Part shown: in pieces, positions 58,578 through 64,000 of the stretch
How positions within the stretch are numbered: position 1 is the first letter of the stretch
Layout: each line of letters opens with the position of its first letter
Assembly: GCF_010093595.1 (NCBI RefSeq)
Contig: NW_022985449.1
Span: 865,410-929,409 of the forward strand
From: Mytilinidion resinicola
Lineage: Eukaryota > Ascomycota > Dothideomycetes > Mytilinidiales > Mytilinidiaceae
DNA: 64,000 nucleotides
Direction: 5' to 3'
The notes under the pieces: generated by a model
What the model saw: the letters and a program-made list of their open reading frames with translations, nothing else
Told to the model about the DNA's origin: nothing
The model's database searches: none
Position numbers and translations under genes: made by a program

Positions 58578-61500
58578 ACACGACGCTTCGTGATGTTAAA
58601 AAAGTCAATCTTGTCGTTTCCTGTACGAGTATCTTGAATCCTAGACGACGACGAAAAAGGTCTTCTATTATGGATGAGGTAAACCTCGAAACGGTCTTTG
58701 GCGCTACTCTCATCTTTGCATTGTACATATATACATTCACGTACACGCCATGGCATTGGAGCCAGGACAGACTCTTTCACATTTCGACGTCTGCTAGGTG
58801 CGTTGTTCTTCATATTCGTGTATCAGATTTACTGATTGTCACGTGTGTTGGAGTCGGCCAATCATGGGCCTCGTATTTCTAAGGCTCGATGTTCTGTTGT
58901 GCCGCAAGCTACAGACATCATCACCTCGGGAAGTAGGGGTGCTCGTCATACTACTTTCCACAAGCAAGAGACACTTCTATTGTTGAATCTAGCAATGGAG
59001 GTAGACGAGAATCTCACCCCATGTGCTAGTTCTAATAGGCGTTACACTTATAATCAAGTCTACGAAACCTATCACGAACCGCGCGGTCCAAAATGGTTTA
59101 ATATCTGGCTAGTCAAGAAAGAAAGCGTGTTTGAGTCACTGCTTTCCACTTCAAGCATACCTTCCAAGCAGAAAAAAAATAGGGTCAAATTTTCGCCCTC
59201 CAGGTACTCCACAACAGTACCCAGAGGTCTCATAGACACAACTAAGCGCAAACCCCCAAGAATTACCTGAGGGTTAAAACGCTCAGCATCACTCGACGCA
59301 CTTCCAGTAGAGCTACTGCAGCACAGCAAATCGCAACCTACCTTACCCCCCCAACCCCCCTCATCGTCTTCGTCCCGACCACCCACATTCTCGCTCGCCG
59401 CCGCCACCACCACCACCACCACCACAACATCCCCCCCCTCCAACAGCGCCTGCCTCACCCACATCTCCTGCGCGAGGGGAAAGCGCAGACACGCGCCTCA
59501 CCGCCACCGGCCTCCGCCTGCACTACAGCATCACGCCCCGCCTCGTCGACGGGAAATAGTACCTTGGAACGCAATTCAACGCCTAGCAAAACCCACGCCG
59601 GCGCCCGGTTTATCGCTACTTCAGCAGGTCGGGATTCGCCCGCGCGGACGTGCGCGCGCATTGGCGCCTGTCTGCGTTCGCGTTCCCCCGAGGCAGCGGG
59701 GTCATGGAGAGGGTTGAGCGGGTGGAGGAGCGGGTGGAGTAGGATGGCTAAGGGGGCGAAAGGGGGTTCGAGGGGGTCGAGGGGGTGGGAAGGAGGTATG
59801 CTTAATTCAGAGCCCTCCTCGCTATTCAGGTCTCTAATATATCTATCACGTTTCAAGAGAGCAAAACAGCTAAATCTGAACTCGCTCTCAAATATTAGGG
59901 AGTGCGGTGGCACATTATAGATTACAGCGGTGAATACACTCTCGAAGTAGCATCATCTATCCATACATGGGATGGAACAGGGGGCAAAAAAGAAATCCAA
60001 AAAAAAAGCCAAACACGTTAGCTTTTTTTAGACCGGGGGTTTTCTTTGGCTTGTGGGGTTTGTGTGCAGGAACATGGGAGCGGTACCCATATTGTACACG
60101 AGGATGAGAGAAAATTAATAGGTGTATGTAGGTTGAGCGGGAGAAGTTTGAGGTATCGGTAAGGTAGCGAGGTCATGTGAGCTCACGTGCTGAGGGTTGA
60201 GGTGGTGTATAAAAGGGTGGGTAAGCGGATGGTGAGGTCGGCAGAGGTTTGGGTTGCGGAAGGCAATGTGAAAGAGTACGATGGCTCTAGAGGTGGGACA
60301 TCAAAACGATGGTTACTGTCTGACATGGCTTTCTTCTTGGATCAAACCTCCACGCTCGGAGAGATGCAATGTGGTGGAGGCGTGTTATCCACTCTGAGGA
60401 AATCGATGACTACCATCTCTATCAGTATATAATGATCTTCGCTAACACGGCGAACACATGGCTAACATTATTGGATATAGAAGGTCAAGAGGAGTATTAG
60501 CTTGGAATAGCTCCGTGTTACTAGACGTACAACACACTTGCAAGCACTACATCGACCTTCGGATTCGTTGAAGATTCTCCCTGCTAAATTTGCCCTATTT
60601 TGCTACTGATCTTCCTTTTTAGACGGCTCGTCAAGCGTCATTAGCATACCGCAACTATCCTCATCATCACCACTCCCCAGACCCAGGGACACCATCATAA
60701 GCAGCTAGGGTTGCAGTTGGAAAAGCCCAACCCCAGACATTGGACCACTGAAATAGCCGATTTTGATTACTCATCAGGTCTTTGCTACGGACCATTTGAT
60801 CAAGCCATGCACCTTGATTTGCCCTGTAGAGACGCCAATCGCAAAGTCCGGCGAATGTTTTATACCTTCTCCACACCCTAGTCACGAGATTAGCATGTGA
60901 CTTGGCATCAGCTTCTCTAAATCGTAGAGTGAAAACTGGTCAGAGTGGCCCGAGCGAGGTATCGGTAGTGCAAGGCTGACCGAAGGAGCAGAGACAGAAT
61001 GCGGCGCAGACCGAATGGAATGTGCGAAGGAATACGGCACGGCCTGAGGCAGACTCATGTCTTACCCAGCGTCAGCAAGGAGAAGCAGCGCCGCGCTCCA
61101 GTACCAAAAAAGTAATATACGAGTCTGCCTCGCAATTTGTCTCTGCGCTGTTGCGAGATCTGTGAGGGGTGGGGCGGAGCGGGTACGCCGACGATCGAAA
61201 GCGGGATGCTAAGATTTTAAGTAAAGGCTACGTTTGGAATTGACTCGCGTATAAAGAGATGCAGAAAATTGGGTTCATTGAATTGATTAATTAACTAGTT
61301 CGGGGCTTGGTTTTGATATGGGTAGTAAGGAATTTGAAAAAGACAATGTACAAGAAGTTGAGCTAGACCTCCAGTGCTCACCACCGTAGCAGAGAGGTGA
61401 AGTCTGACCATTCCACTACCGTATCGTTACAGAACGAAGCCAATGCATGGATCGTGTTGTTCCGATGAGACTTGAAATCTCATGCTCTCATTTCCGTGTG

Positions 61501-61622
61501 CGCCGGTATGAGAAACCCTCCCATTCAAGCAGCCCCGAAGCCCTAAGACCTTAACACAACCCAAACGCCCGTAACCTATCCCTATCATAACTTGATCGTT
61601 ATCGCGAGCCGGAACTCAAGGT
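58578..61622. other. Gene-poor stretch between COQ1 and the Rcr-like gene
   Basis: About 3 kb. The left part has a possible decayed coding region (separate entry) and a (CAC)n run near 59,406-59,425. From 59,930 on there is no coding evidence; a 72-codon minus-strand frame (60885-60667) is unsupported. Confidence 0.5.
58836..59470 (+). pseudogene. Possible decayed coding region
   Basis: A plus-strand frame is open from 58836 (ATG at 58995) to TGA 59268-59270. The same frame resumes for about 60 codons with protein-like sequence: YTYNQVYETYHEPRGPKWFN, IWLVKKESVFESLLSTSSIP, VPRGLIDTTKRKPPRIT, stop, GLKRSASLDALPVELLQHSK, then a Thr run from (CAC)n. A +1 shift then gives ARGESADTRLTATGLRLHYS and LVDGK before a stop. 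No family is recognised. It could be a pseudogene, exons with missed introns, or chance. Confidence 0.3.
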
Positions 61623-62087
61623 CTACCGGATGATGCCGTCGCTCTGCTTATTTGGTGGTGGGCCGGGTGGCGGAGAGTACACGCTGTCCTCGCCTCTGTA
61701 CGGTGTATGCGCTGGCTGCGGTGACTGGAGCTCGACACCGTTCTGCTGGCCGTAGTAACCCTGGTTGGCGCCGTTGCCATAGTAGTTTTCGTTCTGCGGC
61801 GCGGGAGTGTACGGTGGAGCGGGTTGATTATTGTTGTTGCTGTAGTATGGTTGCGCGTTGTAGATGGCGGGATTGTGGCCTGGAGGGACACGGCCACCAG
61901 CCCAACCGGTGCCATAGAAGGGCGCGCGGCCGGCGCGACGACGGCGACGCGCGGTGAGACAGCTGCAAAGGATGAAGAGCAGGAAGAAGCCGATGATGAC
62001 TACGGCGAGCACGACCCAGCGGACCCAGTTGTCCCATGCGGAGCTGTCGCAGTATTCCTGGCCATTGTTGCCGTAGTAGCAACTCAT
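61623..62087 (-). CDS. Rcr-like membrane protein (Congo red resistance / chitin synthesis regulation family)
   Basis: Yeast Rcr1/Rcr2 are single-pass proteins of the ER/endosome that influence chitin deposition and transporter traffic through the ubiquitin ligase Rsp5 (established). Single exon, 154 residues. A short luminal start with two cysteines (MSCYYGNNGQEYCDSSAWDN) is followed by one transmembrane helix at about 22-44 (VRWVVLAVVIIGFFLLFILC), then a basic stop-transfer ARRRRRAGRAPFYGTGWAGG and a tail rich in P, Y, N and Q. APPYTP (about 90-95) contains a PPxY-like PY motif that could bind an Rsp5-type WW domain. The 'RRRR.G..P..GTGW' block after the helix is typical of the filamentous fungal members. 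Length and layout fit the family. Confidence 0.87.
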   Translation of the reverse strand: MSCYYGNNGQEYCDSSAWDNWVRWVVLAVVIIGFFLLFILCSCLTARRRRRAGRAPFYGTGWAGGRVPPGHNPAIYNAQPYYSNNNNQPAPPYTPAPQNENYYGNGANQGYYGQQNGVELQSPQPAHTPYRGEDSVYSPPPGPPPNKQSDGIIR

Positions 62088-63612
62088 AGGCGATGAATGT
62101 TAACTGGTAGTTCTTTGAAACTGAAAAGAATAAAAGGTTGGCGACACAGCTGTTTGCTGAGGGCGGGGTGACGATGCAGCTGTAGATGGAACACTGGACT
62201 GAGGAAATGGAAACTCACTTATAGTATCGTTTATTGATGACGGGCATAGCTGCGGTGGAGAGTGTACGTAGGTCAATGACGAAAGGTGGTGTTGGTGGTG
62301 GTTGGGAGGAGAGGCAAATAATAAAGGTTTAAGATGGCCGGTGGCAGCAGGCCGTGTGGAATGACGAGGACACTCAGCCACTCTTGGCCCTAGCAACCTT
62401 GGAAGCACGGCACGTGGTTAGTGCGGTTTTCGATGGATTGACGTCTGCTGCGGTTGGTGAGATTTGGAATCGGCCTCTTTGCAGGCATGCGTTGCGAATA
62501 TTGTCTCTCGCCGTGCTCAGCTATCTCTGTTGCAAGCCAGCCAGTATCGCAAGCTTTGTCCGTGTTCTTTATCAAATTGGCCATCAAAGGCAGGAATAAA
62601 TCGATGGCATGACAATAAAGCTTGACGTGCGTAGCTGCCCACGTCACTGCTTCGATGAGTGGTTAGATCCGATTAGCGAAGTACCTATGTATTCCTGAAG
62701 ACCCAAGAATAATCTGTGTCCGTGTCACTGATCATTCACCCAACGATGAAGCACTCCTCGCATCCACCAAGTGCAGAAACCATTGACATAGTTGACCACA
62801 TTCTGAGTGTTTATTGTTAGTGGCGCCATTCCGTGGAAAATGATGATTCTGGAAGTGTCGGCGTTGCTTCCGCCTCATCCTTTTGGCTCGCATGACAAGG
62901 CTGAGTCTGGAGTCGTATGCTCAGACCTTCTAGTCGCCTTCCGGGCCGAAAGACTGGACGCGATGCGCTCCCGTGAGCAAGACCTGGGCATCACGACACA
63001 CGAAGATTGGGCTCGCTTGCCACATATAACAACGTCCTCCACGAGTCTTGCATTGAGAGATTGATGGGCCCAGGGCAGCCGGGCCGAACCCTAGCACTAA
63101 GATGAAGAACTCCGGTATCCCTACAATCGTAGGGCAAGAATAACGAATCACGTGACTAAATACGCGATGCCTCCTCAGTGAGTATTATTTCAGCGAGCTA
63201 TAGTCCGATGATACCAAATTCTTGGGGGCACATGAAAAGAGTACCCATCAAGCTGTTTGGCGTTAGATAGTGTCCAGACTTTATATCGCCCCAAAATATT
63301 GAAGTGTCGCACGCCCTCCTTACATCGCCAGCATCTCAAACCTTGCACATACTCACTGCCACGCATGTGGACCATCGCAGCCACCTGCGCCACTCCTCTG
63401 CACTACCTAGGTAAGTAAGACTGCTTGTTCAGCGCTTCAAAGTCGTTCCTTCAGAGCACGACAATCATATGTGAAATGACAATTTCGATAGAAAAAGACA
63501 TGAACGTCATTACCAAGGAAACGTTACCCAAAAATTTATCTTACGAAGTGTTCGATTTGACTGACCCAACTCGAACTTATGAGTAACAAGGGTACGACAG
63601 GAGCCAAAAAAC
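62088..63612. other. Spacer between Rcr-like gene and the right-edge gene
   Basis: About 1.5 kb; Rcr-like promoter on the left. An 85-codon frame at 62807-63064 lacks family support. No RNA gene is seen. Confidence 0.5.
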
Positions 63613-64000
63613 TCATCTCCATCTTCTCGCAACTTCAGTTGACATCGCTCCCTTTTCTAATAGTCTATGGATAATTTGATCCTTCCAAACAGACACTGCG
63701 TATCGCATAGACTCATACGTCGAGTCGAAGGGAGTATGAACCCCTATATGCCGCCACCTGTGATGAAGAGCAGTAAAAGCTTCTGGCCCCTGGGCAGAAA
63801 AAAAGGCGCCCAGTAATGTCGGTGAAATCTCACTCCCGGCGCCACCAGGCACGTAGAGCTCGTGACCTACGCTTTCGTGAAGAACAAGTGCCGATAAGTC
63901 TACATCAGTCAAGTCCGCACACTTCAGTGGCGTTCTTCCACAGAAATCTTTGACGTTGATGATATCTGTGATATTTGGCATATTGAGAAGGATACTGAGA
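63613..64000 (-). CDS. Partial ankyrin-repeat-like protein (runs off the right edge)
   Basis: The minus-strand frame is open from base 64000 to a stop at 63613, so only the C-terminal 128 or so codons are present. It reads LSILLNMPNITDIINVKDFC, GRTPLKCADLTDVDLSALVL, then a non-repeat end (HESVGHELYVPGGAGSEISP, AFTALHHRWRHIGVHTPFDS, IIHRLLEKGAMSTEVARRW). 'L.iLLn......vN.kD..GRTPLk.A' is the ankyrin helix-turn pattern. The real start lies outside; the ATG at 63981 is internal. The role cannot be told from the tail. It could also be a decayed copy, since many fungal ankyrin genes are unstable. Confidence 0.55.
   Translation of the reverse strand, partial: LSILLNMPNITDIINVKDFCGRTPLKCADLTDVDLSALVLHESVGHELYVPGGAGSEISPTLLGAFFSAQGPEAFTALHHRWRHIGVHTPFDSTYESMRYAVSVWKDQIIHRLLEKGAMSTEVARRWR

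Noticed and set aside
60667..60885. 72-codon Trp-rich minus-strand frame
   Set aside because: Unusual composition but no homologous pattern, no flanking exons and no promoter cues.
1..64000. CRISPR array, bacterial operon, integron or secondary-metabolite cluster
   Set aside because: No short regular direct repeats with unique spacers, no bacterial gene style, and no PKS, NRPS or terpene-cyclase genes; COQ1 is a primary-metabolism prenyltransferase.

Overview
The window is fungal nuclear DNA. Genes are separated by ordinary intergenic spacers and interrupted by short introns of about 45-160 bases with GT-AG ends and CTGAC/CTAAC-type branch sites. Products include a GH16 Crh-type wall enzyme, the APSES regulator StuA, the Mis14 kinetochore subunit and an Rcr-type membrane protein. 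This indicates a filamentous ascomycete. The LPxELRDMxYEYA tandem family and general gene style suggest Dothideomycetes (Capnodiales/Mycosphaerellales-like), which is inference.

Layout. 1-2.2 kb: 3' end of uroporphyrinogen-III synthase, then a three-exon conserved fungal gene of unknown role. 2.6-9.1 kb: five related genes or gene remnants sharing an N-terminal LPxELRDMxYEYA motif. Two look intact (A, C), one has an in-frame TGA that a very small intron might remove (B), one has a one-base frameshift (D), and one has two in-frame stops (E). 10.5-12.6 kb: a large Ser/Pro-rich protein with a conserved WTEELDNHLW block. 15.5-21.4 kb: a cytochrome b561-domain membrane protein, gamma-glutamyl phosphate reductase (proline synthesis) and a GPI-anchored Crh-like transglycosylase. 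22.9-30.0 kb: one very large coiled-coil protein (about 2,338 residues) carrying about 21 degenerate helical repeats. 30.0-38.0 kb: about 8 kb without a convincing gene, GC-rich from about 32 kb, leading into stuA (38.0-40.1 kb). 41.6-47.3 kb: fimbrin, a small conserved protein and Mis14, with a degenerate tandem repeat between fimbrin and the small gene. 48.1-53.8 kb: a DENND6-like Rab exchange factor and VAC14, head to head across a 435-base spacer. 54.6-58.6 kb: an F-box gene broken by one TAG, a TA-rich transposon-like relic and COQ1. 58.6-64 kb: sparse sequence with a possible decayed gene, an Rcr-like gene and the edge of an ankyrin-like gene.

The genes do not form one pathway. The housekeeping genes (HEM4, PRO2, COQ1, SAC6, VAC14, MIS14) stand next to lineage-specific, decaying sequence. 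I found no secondary-metabolite cluster, CRISPR array, rRNA or tRNA. The points most worth follow-up are the stuA leader, where a 25-codon upstream ORF ends inside the stuA start codon (ATGA), the long in-frame extension ahead of that start, the 21-unit repeat protein, and the decaying tandem family. Exon boundaries were placed by hand from splice motifs, frame and remembered family conservation; no alignment was run.
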